A stretch of DNA of 9,779 nt from Pseudomonadota bacterium (GTDB lineage Bacteria; Desulfobacterota; Desulfovibrionia; Desulfovibrionales; Desulfovibrionaceae), in assembly GCA_023411815.1 (NCBI GenBank), contig JAEYOJ010000004.1, positions 1 to 9,779 of the forward strand, in the 5' to 3' direction. Positions 1 through 5,222 of the stretch are shown here, in pieces. How positions within the stretch are numbered: the first letter of the stretch is position 1; each line of letters starts with the position of its first letter. Position numbers and translations under genes: made by a program. The notes under the pieces were generated by a model. The model worked only from the letters and a program-made list of their open reading frames with translations. It did no database searches and had not been told where the DNA came from.

Positions 1-240
1 AATCTGTAAAGGAGCGGAAGCGCGAATTCCATCAGGGCCGGGACAACCCCAGGCCGGATACATGGCTGCATTCGATCCACACGCTTTCAAGAGGCTCTTG
101 CCATCGGGGCCGGGTCCATACATGCTCTAGAAAGTAGAAAGGGGCCGACACCCTTCCGAATTCCATCTGAGCTTTCCCGGATGCCGCGCGCCGTACCCAC
201 TGGCATGGTCGCGAGGCCATCCTGGACGCTTCAGGGCATC
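1..240. other. Gene-free left edge with imperfect direct repeats
   Basis: I see no convincing gene here; the open frames have no ribosome binding site and unlikely composition. An imperfect repeat is visible. CCATCAGGGCCGGG (29-42) followed by ATACATG (58-64) recurs as CCATCGGGGCCGGG (101-114) followed by ATACATG (118-124), the second copy being shorter between the two blocks. GAATTCCATC occurs at 24-33 and again at 158-167. This could be a degraded repeat or the tail of an element lying outside the window. Confidence 0.35.
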
Positions 241-279
241 GCGCCTCGGCGGACCATGTTCCGCCGAGGCGCTGTCTTT
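241..279 (+). terminator. Perfect 13-bp hairpin, possible terminator
   Basis: GCGCCTCGGCGGA (241-253) pairs perfectly with 260-272 around a 6-base loop. The following TGTCTTT is only moderately T-rich, so on the plus strand it is a plausible but not ideal intrinsic terminator. No plus-strand gene is visible before it inside the window. It could end a transcript that begins to the left, or be a palindromic element. Confidence 0.5.
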
Positions 280-488
280 ACGGCTGTCTCTCGCTCGACT
301 CCTCCCGGCCTGATCCGCCTTCCGGAGCGCCACGCCATGGCCAGCCCCTTCCCGTCCGGCAGACCCCGCTAGAGTCGCGTATATTTTTTCTTTTCAATGT
401 CTGCTACTTGCAATGAGTGCAGGAATAATTCCCATAGTTTCCATGATTTGCATCTGCACTATGGCAGGAAAAAATATGCAGAAGGGTC

Positions 489-518
489 TTTACATGCCGC
501 TGGCGGCAGGGGTATAAA
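489..518 (+). promoter_or_regulatory. Sigma70-type promoter ahead of a candidate sRNA
   Basis: TTTACA (489-494) and TATAAA (513-518) are separated by 18 bases. Each differs from the consensus hexamers at one or two positions. The promoter lies at the end of an AT-rich stretch (about 373-520) that stands out from the GC-rich surroundings. The predicted start is near 525. No protein gene follows on this strand, but a compact folded RNA does. Confidence 0.5.
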
Positions 519-524
519 GTAATC

Positions 525-711
525 AATGCATCGGGACGGACCCTTTGCAGATTGTGGGCACAGCAACGGAGGGTTTCTATCGTTAAGCCATCTCACCATA
601 ACCGGCAACTGAGTGCCGCCACAAGATTCGCCAGCGCGCGATAAAGTTCCCGGCTTGCGCCGAAGGGAAACAGCCGTTCCAACGGCTTACCGCGCCAGGG
701 CGAATCTTTTT
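525..711 (+). ncRNA. Candidate structured small RNA with U-tract end
   Basis: This is a prediction from sequence folding by eye. After the promoter come four or more hairpins. ACCCT+TTGC (540-548) pairs with GCAA (563-566) and AGGGT (570-574). CGGCA (603-607) pairs with TGCCG (614-618). The 3' part is a Y-shaped fold. Its closing helix is AAGATTCGCC (623-632) with GGCGAATCTT (699-708), extended by GCGCG (634-638) with CGCGC (691-695). It encloses two hairpins: CGGC/GCCG (651-662, flanked by GTTCC/GGGAAAC pairing) and AGCCGT-TCCA-ACGGCT (672-687). The T-run 707-711 follows. The length, about 187 nt, is normal for a bacterial regulatory RNA. It does not match the riboswitch, 6S, SRP, RNase P or tmRNA signatures I know. 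No downstream plus-strand gene suits a leader role. Confidence 0.4.
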
Positions 712-1159
712 GAGTCCTGCTTCCCATCCAATCCTTCTTTTCTCGCCTTATCCTTCATCCGCGACTACACACCCACGACAGCCAACCTTGCATTTCCCAT
801 GCTGCTCGAGCCCTGATCTCCAAACCAGATCGAGAGCGCAGGCCGACCGCGACGCGCGATGTCCGTCCTGAAGACCGGCGCAACGACATATCCAGGATTT
901 GCGGAAAGGAAGGGTAGCGGGAACGCTGCCGGAAATCGCGTCAGGGCCGATCCGCCGGGCTGGACCTGCCTGCTCGGGGACAGGCGTTTCGCCGGGCGAG
1001 CCCGCACGAGGCACCGGTTCGGATTGAGATTATCCGGCGGACTCAGGCATTTTGCTTTTGTAAATGCTCTGCACGCCATGCCTCGCCTTGGCGTGCCGCC
1101 AGCTTCGGCGCAGGCGCGATTCACTTGGTCTTCGACGCCGGAGCGGGCGTCTTGAGAGA
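712..1159. other. Gene-poor intergenic stretch
   Basis: The open frames on both strands here lack ribosome binding sites and have unlikely amino-acid composition. Some GC-rich local hairpins can be drawn, for example CCTG/CAGG inside CGGGCT/AGCCCG around 956-1005, but these are common in such sequence. I see no supported gene. Confidence 0.4.
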
Positions 1160-1207
1160 CTGTTGAAAAAAGCCATCCTGGCCCGCACGGCCTGTTTTTT
1201 TCAACAG
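1160..1207 (-). terminator. Dyad terminator after the PilZ gene
   Basis: CTGTTGAAAAAA (1160-1171) and TTTTTTCAACAG (1196-1207) are exact reverse complements. Between them, GCC (1172-1174) can pair with GGC (1189-1191). The A- and T-runs lie inside the arms, so transcripts from either side would carry a U-tract at the stem. It begins about 20 bases beyond the stop codon of the minus-strand PilZ gene and would terminate it. It could also block plus-strand transcripts coming from the left. Confidence 0.65.
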
Positions 1208-1226
1208 GCTGTCAAGCAAACCGCTC

Positions 1227-2132
1227 TCAGTTGGCGGCTTGCACCCTGGCCTGCTCCAGATGACGCTGGAACACCCAGTCCGTGAGCAAGGGCAAACCCT
1301 CGGAAGGCAGGCGGGACCAGAGCAGCTGCCCTTCCCCGTCCTGGCTTGCCGTGCCAATGAACTGCAGGCCGACGTCCACTGCCTGGCCCTGGTTGGCCAC
1401 GGTCACGCTGCGGATCACGGCGAAAAGAAACAGCGGGGAAGACCAGGACTGCACCCCGTCCCACAGGCGCAGGCACAGGAAGAACCTGCGGCCCTTCTGG
1501 AAGGACAGGCCGTGGATCATCTTCTGGCGTATGACCGAGGGCGACAGGCGCAGGCGCATGCCGCTGGCCGACATGTCCATGATGCTCAGCTGCGACTCCT
1601 CGGCAGAATGCATGAGGTCGGCCGGGCCCCATTCGTCGAGCCTGCCTTCCTGGCCGGACTTGAGAAGCTTGGCGGCCCAGAGCTCAGCGCGCACGCTCTG
1701 GCTCTCAACGGGTTCGAGCCGCAGGGTCGAGCGGGTCAGCACCTCCATGCTCCTGGGCAATTCCAGGATGGCCATGCGCAACCCCAGCTTTGTCACACCG
1801 GCCTCGATCAGGCTGGAGCTGAATCGGCAGTAGCTCAGTTTGCCGTCCCGGCGAACGCCCATGAAACCGATGATTTCATGATTCCTGAGCTCGCTGAGAC
1901 AAACTCCGTGCTCCCTGACCTCCATGTATACCCGGCCCTGGCGCAGCTGATAGGGCGTTCCGTGGATGGCAGCCATCTGGTCGCCCTCGCCGGGTAACAG
2001 CAGTTCCAAGGGCACGCCCTGCTCGATGGCCAATTCGAACCAGATATTGGCTTCGCTGGCGGCATCCTCCTTGTCGGGTGCAGCGTCGACGTTCTTGCGC
2101 CAGGGGAAAATGCCCAGAAACTTGGCCTTCAT
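1227..2132 (-). CDS. PilZ-domain protein, likely c-di-GMP effector
   Basis: The 301-residue cytoplasmic protein has no signal peptide or membrane segment. It carries the two signature PilZ motifs in order: RxxxR as RSTLR (134-138) and D/NxSxxG as DMSASG (186-191), followed by the hydrophobic strand VGLQFIG (254-260). The N-terminal part (about 30-125) matches the layout of YcgR-type proteins, in which a divergent PilZN-like domain precedes PilZ. Family knowledge therefore suggests that it binds cyclic di-GMP and passes the signal to motility, surface or secretion machinery; the target is not visible. The ATG start is supported by AAGGTGA just upstream. The gene stands alone with its own promoter region and terminator. 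Motif residues are intact, so binding is expected, but the N-terminal assignment is tentative. Confidence 0.8.
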   Translation of the reverse strand: MKAKFLGIFPWRKNVDAAPDKEDAASEANIWFELAIEQGVPLELLLPGEGDQMAAIHGTPYQLRQGRVYMEVREHGVCLSELRNHEIIGFMGVRRDGKLSYCRFSSSLIEAGVTKLGLRMAILELPRSMEVLTRSTLRLEPVESQSVRAELWAAKLLKSGQEGRLDEWGPADLMHSAEESQLSIMDMSASGMRLRLSPSVIRQKMIHGLSFQKGRRFFLCLRLWDGVQSWSSPLFLFAVIRSVTVANQGQAVDVGLQFIGTASQDGEGQLLWSRLPSEGLPLLTDWVFQRHLEQARVQAAN

Positions 2133-2154
2133 GATTCACCTTGGCTGAACCTTT

Positions 2155-2172
2155 CCTGCAGAATCATGCAGG
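2155..2172 (-). promoter_or_regulatory. Leader hairpin ahead of the PilZ gene
   Basis: CCTGCA (2155-2160) and TGCAGG (2167-2172) form a perfect 6-bp stem with a 6-base loop. It lies in the presumed 5' leader of the PilZ gene, about 15 bases upstream of its ribosome binding site. It may affect mRNA stability or translation; its role is unknown. Confidence 0.35.
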
Positions 2173-2218
2173 TAGATCCAACTGCTTCTCGTTAAGCCTG
2201 CACAGCGTTCAAGCTTTC

Positions 2219-2247
2219 CGATTATTATTAAGCGCGGACAATGTCAA
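2219..2247 (-). promoter_or_regulatory. Possible sigma70-type promoter of the PilZ gene
   Basis: On the minus strand a perfect TTGACA lies at 2242-2247. The -10 is ambiguous: AATAAT (2221-2226) gives a good hexamer but a 15-base spacer, while TAATCG (2219-2224) gives 17 bases but a poor hexamer. The leader would be roughly 75-80 bases. Confidence 0.4.
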
Positions 2248-2658
2248 AATGCAAGTTGCGGACATGTCGGCAGCCACCGCCGCCGGACCATAGCGGCTGC
2301 CACGCGCACTGTAAATCAATCCAATTCTCATGCAACACGCGCACCAGATTCGCTTTCCTGTTTATATATCGGAGCAGTGTCCTGTTCCATCTCTATCCGC
2401 TCAAATGCACACTAAACCTATTGTGCAGATCTATTTGGCCGCGCAAGGGACTATCTCATTTCTGTTGTTCACCATTTCCGCTTAGCGCAGCGCAAGCAGA
2501 AGACTTCCTGCTTGGCCATGATCTATAAACTCCATGATTACCACGGCAGGCTTCCAAACATCCTCGGACAACAGACGGCCTCGTCCGCCAGCGGCAGGAC
2601 GCCGGCGAGCGCGACGGGAGATCGGCCCGCCGGCCGGAAAAATCCGCGCCAGCCAGCC
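2248..2658. other. Intergenic stretch of lower GC
   Basis: No supported gene lies here. The part from about 2310 to 2470 is richer in A/T than its surroundings and contains TTTATATATC near 2359. The only sizeable open frame (from 2241 on the plus strand) is cysteine- and proline-rich and lacks a ribosome binding site. I found no clear terminator for the lipoprotein gene that ends at 2659. Confidence 0.4.
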
Positions 2659-3225
2659 TCAGCTTTCTCCATCATCCTCGAATTCATTGGCCCTCTCGGC
2701 GGCCAACTGCTCCGGGCTCATGCTCCAATAAGGCGTGCCGTCGCTCGTGCGGCGCACCTTGATCTGCTGGTATTCGCCCTTCTTGATCTTGGAGGCCATG
2801 AACACGTCCTTGCCGTCGAACTCGGCCCAGACGCCCGTGACCTTGACCTTCTGGCCCGGGGTCAGCCCGAACTCCGCCAGATCCTTGCCCACAAAGTCCT
2901 TGGGCCCGAGGTGTACGGTCACCAACTCGTCGTCGGCCCGGTCGCGTATCATGACGCCCACGCCCGGGGCCATGCCGCTCATGGGAGTCAGCTCGACGAT
3001 CTCCTGGAAGGAGCCCTTGACCCGGTCCAGCTCCTGCGGGTCGTAGCGCCGGTCGTATTCCCCGCCTCGTTCCCAGCCGCTCAGGCCCGCGGACTGCTTG
3101 CTCTCGTCTCCGCCCCGGCAGGCCGACAAGGCCGCCAGGATCACCAGACCCGCAATAAGCAGCGCGGGCCACACGATAACCACGGGCCGGTCCAGACGCA
3201 TCGCTCGTGCACGCACAACGTTCAT
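2659..3225 (-). CDS. Periplasmic lipoprotein with OB-fold-like domain
   Basis: The 188-residue protein begins with basic residues, a hydrophobic stretch (about 15-32) and a lipobox LSAC with cysteine 36. It is therefore predicted to be exported and lipid-anchored; residue 37 is Arg, not Asp, which favours the outer membrane by the E. coli rule. Residues 64-168 show the pattern V-K/T-G-x-F ... PMSGMAPGVGVMI ... VHLGP (104-108) ... G-x-KVKVTG ... IKKG ... DGTPYW (162-167). I recall this from small beta-barrel proteins of sulfate- and metal-reducing bacteria, often found near cytochromes; no biochemical role is known to me. The tail is acidic. The start is set by AAGGAGG five bases before ATG; a second Met at residue 9 lacks such a site. 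It is transcribed alone from the promoter at 3258-3286. Confidence 0.75.
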   Translation of the reverse strand: MNVVRARAMRLDRPVVIVWPALLIAGLVILAALSACRGGDESKQSAGLSGWERGGEYDRRYDPQELDRVKGSFQEIVELTPMSGMAPGVGVMIRDRADDELVTVHLGPKDFVGKDLAEFGLTPGQKVKVTGVWAEFDGKDVFMASKIKKGEYQQIKVRRTSDGTPYWSMSPEQLAAERANEFEDDGES

Positions 3226-3257
3226 GGCTCCCTCCTTGCCTGTTGAGTCGGCTTATC

Positions 3258-3286
3258 AGTGTAATGCGCGCGGCGGGTTCTGTTAA
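3258..3286 (-). promoter_or_regulatory. Sigma70-type promoter of the lipoprotein gene
   Basis: On the minus strand TTAACA (3281-3286) and TACACT (3258-3263) are separated by exactly 17 bases. The expected start is near 3251, about 25 bases before the ATG, leaving a short leader that contains the strong AAGGAGG site. The preceding transcript is closed by the hairpin at 3324-3353, so this gene is its own unit. Confidence 0.55.
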
Positions 3287-3323
3287 GGCTGGGCGTCGCT
3301 TCCGCCGCCGGCCGGCGACAAGA

Positions 3324-3353
3324 CGGCCCGCCCGGAACATTCCGGGCGGGCCG
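3324..3353 (-). terminator. Strong GC-rich hairpin terminator
   Basis: CGGCCCGCCCGGAA (3324-3337) is the exact reverse complement of 3340-3353, giving a stem of about 13 bp with a tiny loop. On the minus strand TCTTGTC follows, a weak T-rich tail. It lies about 26 bases past the stop of the small CxxC gene and probably ends that transcript. Confidence 0.6.
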
Positions 3354-3379
3354 CCGTGCAACACCTTGTCCTCGGATGG

Positions 3380-3550
3380 TTAGCTGATGCGCTCGACCAT
3401 TTCCACCGCGGCCTGGCGCACCGCTTCCTGGTCGCAGGAAGGGCAGGTCACCTCGAACAATCGCTCCAGCAGCTCAAGCTCGGACATCTCTTCCAGATTA
3501 CCGCGCTCGGCCATGGGCAGGTCTTCCATACTGTCGCGCATCTCCGCCAC
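3380..3550 (-). CDS. Small acidic CxxC protein, unknown function
   Basis: This 56-residue product is rich in Glu and Met, with no signal peptide or membrane span. It is mostly helical in appearance, with one CPSC pair (Cys 36 and 39) between two helices. The pair could bind metal or act as a thiol switch; one CxxC alone would need dimerisation to make a full zinc site. The reading frame stays open far upstream, but an extended AGGAGGAGGAG site (3553-3563) points to the GTG at 3548-3550, with its AGGAGG core seven bases away. An ATG three codons later is a possible alternative. A strong hairpin terminator follows directly. I do not recognise the family. The next minus-strand gene upstream (start 4076) may share its transcript. 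Confidence 0.6.
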   Translation of the reverse strand: MAEMRDSMEDLPMAERGNLEEMSELELLERLFEVTCPSCDQEAVRQAAVEMVERIS

Positions 3551-3602
3551 GGCTCCTCCTCCTGGTCCTGGGGCATGCGGCCCCGTTCCCATGCGTTCCG
3601 GA

Positions 3603-3706
3603 CGCCGGATGATGCTCGACTGACGTCCGGCGCCACGGCCCTTGCCAAACCCAATCCTGGGTGCGCCGTTTCCGGCGCGTGGACAAACTAGCCCGTGGAC
3701 ACGGGC
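3603..3706 (-). promoter_or_regulatory. Hairpin cluster between the two small genes
   Basis: On the minus strand the 220-base gap between the two small genes contains three stems. GCCCGT/ACGGGC (3691-3706) is followed by TAGTTTGT. GCGCCG-GAAA-CGGCGC (3663-3678) is a perfect stem with a GNRA tetraloop. CGCCGGA/TCCGGCG (3603-3632) has a long loop. The first could be a weak terminator for the upstream gene. The set could also be a processing or stability region in a shared mRNA. Confidence 0.4.
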
Positions 3707-3770
3707 CGGGCCAGCGGACGGACTCCGATTCTCGTGTCCGAGGAATGCCGACAGGAAGATGAGGCGAAAA

Positions 3771-4076
3771 TCAGCCTTGACCGCCCTCCTCGGAAGCCAT
3801 GCGCATGAACATTTCCAGCACTGCGCGGCACTCCTTCTGGGCATCCTTGCCCGCTCCGCCGGCGGCTATGTCCTCGATGACCTCGAGCATCTTGGGGGCG
3901 GCCAGGAACAGAAAGGCGTTGTGGAAGGCCGCGGTTTCCCCGCCGGTCAAGTCTTCCCAGGGGAAGAGGCCCACCAGGGTCTCCTGGTCCTCGGCCAGCA
4001 CGGCGTAGGCCTTGCCCTCATCGGATTCGAGCTCGAAAACCTCGGGATGCAGATCCTGCGTGAACAGCTTCTTCAT
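3771..4076 (-). CDS. Small hypothetical protein, phage-protein-like helix
   Basis: The 101-residue soluble protein is acidic and has no export signal. The N-terminal half (1-48) looks beta-rich. Residues 53-95 (NAFLFLAAPKMLEVIEDI and onward) form amphipathic helices. The AAPKMLEVIEDI pattern resembles the AAPELLEAL-type segment in many small hypothetical proteins of phages and prophages, so a phage origin is possible. That is a resemblance from memory only, and the function is unknown. The ATG at 4076 is preferred over the longer frame because AGGAGAG lies upstream at a proper distance and the 15 extra residues look non-coding. The neighbouring CxxC gene lies 220 bases downstream on the same strand. 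Confidence 0.65.
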   Translation of the reverse strand: MKKLFTQDLHPEVFELESDEGKAYAVLAEDQETLVGLFPWEDLTGGETAAFHNAFLFLAAPKMLEVIEDIAAGGAGKDAQKECRAVLEMFMRMASEEGGQG

Positions 4077-4296
4077 GCTTCGCTCTCCTGGCGTCTGCCG
4101 GCTGCGAACACCGTGACGCACGCTTCAGCGCCTTGCGGCGCCTGGTGCCGTGAACAAAAATTACGCTGCCTGTATCGCTTTTTGCGCTTCCGCGCCCGCT
4201 CCTGCCCGGGACGAACGGAGCACAAGCCCTGTCCAGGCTTGCCTGGGGCTACTTTCGCCATATGGCATGCCAATTGCCTAACAATCAACCGCAGGA
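4077..4296. other. Intergenic stretch with small dyads
   Basis: No supported gene lies here. On the minus strand, in the leader of the gene starting at 4076, GCGCC-GCAA-GGCGC (4128-4141) is a perfect stem with a GNRA loop. CCAGGC/GCCTGG (4233-4246) and the 10-base palindrome GCCATATGGC (4257-4266) are further symmetric sites that could be protein-binding targets. A clear promoter for the structured plus-strand stretch beyond 4297 was not found. Confidence 0.35.
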
Positions 4297-4359
4297 GAGG
4301 CCTCGGCCTTCCTGTCAGGGTCCGTTTCCCGTCGGACCCTGGCATCGCCCAATTACCCT

Positions 4360-4394
4360 TGGCCGACATGGCGAGCGCCCCGCCATGTCGGCCA
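4360..4394. repeat. Perfect 14-bp inverted repeat
   Basis: TGGCCGACATGGCG (4360-4373) and CGCCATGTCGGCCA (4381-4394) are exact complements around a 7-base loop. No T-run follows on either strand, so it is not an intrinsic terminator. It is either a structural element of the candidate small RNA or a palindromic repeat or binding site. Confidence 0.75.
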
Positions 4395-4427
4395 GCGGGC
4401 CCACCCTACACCCCCACAGGGCCCGTC

Positions 4428-4460
4428 GGCCGCCTGGCATCATGCCGAGGCGGCCTTTTT
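4428..4460 (+). terminator. Strong Rho-independent terminator
   Basis: GGCCGCCT (4428-4435) pairs with AGGCGGCC (4448-4455). Inside, GGCA (4436-4439) pairs with TGCC (4443-4446) around a 3-base loop, with one bulged G at 4447. TTTTT follows at 4456-4460. The orientation is clearly plus: the minus-strand reading has no T-tail. No gene upstream on this strand accounts for it. Confidence 0.8.
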
Positions 4461-4556
4461 CGTCTCGACGCTTGGCTCCTACGTGGGCGGGCCCAGTCTG
4501 TCCAGATCCACACGCCGCCCCTGCAACGGATCTCGCCTGTTGTACCGGCATGATCG

Positions 4557-4604
4557 CCTGAGGGCCAAAGCGTTCCGCCGCTCCAGGAACGCTTTCCACT
4601 CAGG
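4557..4604. repeat. Long inverted repeat inside the decayed gene
   Basis: AAAGCGTTCC (4567-4576) pairs perfectly with GGAACGCTTT (4586-4595), and outside it CCTGAG (4557-4562) pairs with CTCAGG (4599-4604). The two stems are separated by a small internal loop (GGCC against CCA). The loop is nine bases. It lacks a T-run on either strand. Confidence 0.65.
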
Positions 4605-4895
4605 CCGTTCTGCACGGGCCAGGCCTCCTCATAGTCCCTAAAACGTCCGCACTCACGACCCAAGCGGCCTTGGCCGTCCCTCCCTCCACCCAGACAACAG
4701 GCCCTCACGGCACATTTCCGCCGTCACCGGAGCGATATCCAGCCGGAAGCGGACCGCATGCCCAGGCAAATACGCATTCATGCGCTTCAACACGTGGGAA
4801 AAGAACGTACAAGCCGATGCAAAAACATGCGCGCACCTTTCCGCGGGCCGTGGATGGCGTTCAGCCAACACCGCTTCGGCAATACGGATTATGCA

Positions 4896-4910
4896 TGGCA
4901 TGCAAGTTGC
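4896..4910 (+). promoter_or_regulatory. Sigma54-type promoter of the exported peptide gene
   Basis: TGGCATG-CAAG-TTGC matches the sigma54 (RpoN) -24/-12 consensus TGGCACG-N4-TTGC at all but one position. The invariant GG (4897-4898) and GC (4909-4910) have exactly 10 bases between them. The start should fall near 4922, leaving a leader of about 50 bases before the ATG at 4974. Sigma54 promoters need an activator bound upstream; its site was not identified. Confidence 0.6.
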
Positions 4911-4973
4911 GCTATGCAAGCCGTCTTACGTGCCGGATGGTCTTATCAACACTGCTTGGGAGCGGAGAAGCAC

Positions 4974-5222
4974 ATGAGGAAGATCGCCTTGCTAGCGGCC
5001 ATGGCCGTTTTTTCGACCACAATCTCAGCCAACGGAGGGCTGCAACCCGGCCAGGCGGTCACCCTGTGCGACGAGGGCGGAGCGTACGTCATCGTGGCCA
5101 CGCCCGATGAATGCAAAGGCACGACTTCCAACGGCACCATTACCGTCGTGGGCGGCGGCATGATCTCCATAGACATGAACGGCAAGAACCTGATCATCGA
5201 TACGGCGGGCAAGGATTCGTAA
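4974..5222 (+). CDS. Small exported protein, unknown function
   Basis: The 82-residue precursor has a typical Sec signal peptide: MRK, a hydrophobic core (about 4-14), and a likely cut after ISA at residue 19. The mature part of about 63 residues is small, Gly/Thr-rich and beta-like (GTITVVGGGMISIDMNG). It has exactly two cysteines (32 and 47), suitable for one disulfide bond in the periplasm or outside the cell. The open frame extends well upstream, but the signal peptide and GGAG (4964-4967, six bases before ATG) fix this start. It stands alone on the plus strand behind a sigma54-type promoter, which suggests conditional expression, and converges on the IHF-like gene. No family is recognised. 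Confidence 0.7.
   Translation: MRKIALLAAMAVFSTTISANGGLQPGQAVTLCDEGGAYVIVATPDECKGTTSNGTITVVGGGMISIDMNGKNLIIDTAGKDS

Larger units (their letters stand above)
4297..4460 (+). ncRNA. Candidate small RNA: hairpin run with terminator
   Basis: Four successive plus-strand hairpins end in a textbook terminator. They are AGGC-CTCG-GCCT near 4299-4310, CAGGGTCCG/CGGACCCTG (4316-4324 with 4333-4341, perfect), a 14-bp perfect stem (4360-4373 with 4381-4394), and the terminator stem 4428-4455 followed by TTTTT. No plausible plus-strand protein gene precedes the terminator: the long open frames here are Pro/Arg-rich and lack a matched ribosome binding site. A non-coding transcript is therefore the simplest reading. 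The 5' end is a guess because no convincing promoter is visible. I do not recognise it as a known RNA family. Confidence 0.35.
4479..4916 (-). pseudogene. Possible decayed minus-strand gene
   Basis: Two coding-looking pieces lie in the same minus-strand frame. The upstream piece includes MNAYLPGHAVRFRLDIAP and ends at a TGA (4653-4655). The downstream piece (4479-4628, 49 residues) includes RPEWKAFLERRNALAL and ends at TAG (4479-4481). Between them this frame is closed by three stops (4653, 4638, 4629). The next frame is open across the gap and reads RFRDYEEAWPVQNG. Two compensating frame changes would join them into one chain. This suggests a gene inactivated by indels, perhaps about 145 codons. 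I do not recognise the family. The upstream boundary is uncertain and chance open frames in GC-rich DNA are a real alternative. Confidence 0.27.

Noticed and set aside
463..481. TGGCAGG...ATGCAG as a sigma54 promoter upstream of the candidate small RNA
   Set aside because: There are 13 bases between GG and GC instead of the required 10; the sigma70-type element just downstream is better.
580..623. Possible cobalamin or TPP riboswitch because of GGCAACTGAG
   Set aside because: The conserved boxes of these riboswitches are not present in order, and no downstream plus-strand gene exists for it to control.
859..1155. Plus-strand open frame of 98 codons in the left gene-free region
   Set aside because: There is no ribosome site, composition is rich in Arg and Gly without motifs, and nothing else supports it.
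2249..2260. ATGCAAGTTGCG, an exact 12-base match to the sigma54 site region (4900-4911)
   Set aside because: The essential GG at -24 is missing here, so it is not a promoter; the match is short and probably chance.
2512..3246. Plus-strand open frame of 244 codons
   Set aside because: It is antisense to the lipoprotein gene, whose signal peptide, ribosome site and promoter are all coherent.
3642..4553. Long plus-strand open frame of 303 codons
   Set aside because: It runs antisense through a well-supported small gene and across several hairpins, has no ribosome site, and its composition is low-quality Arg/Pro/Gly sequence.
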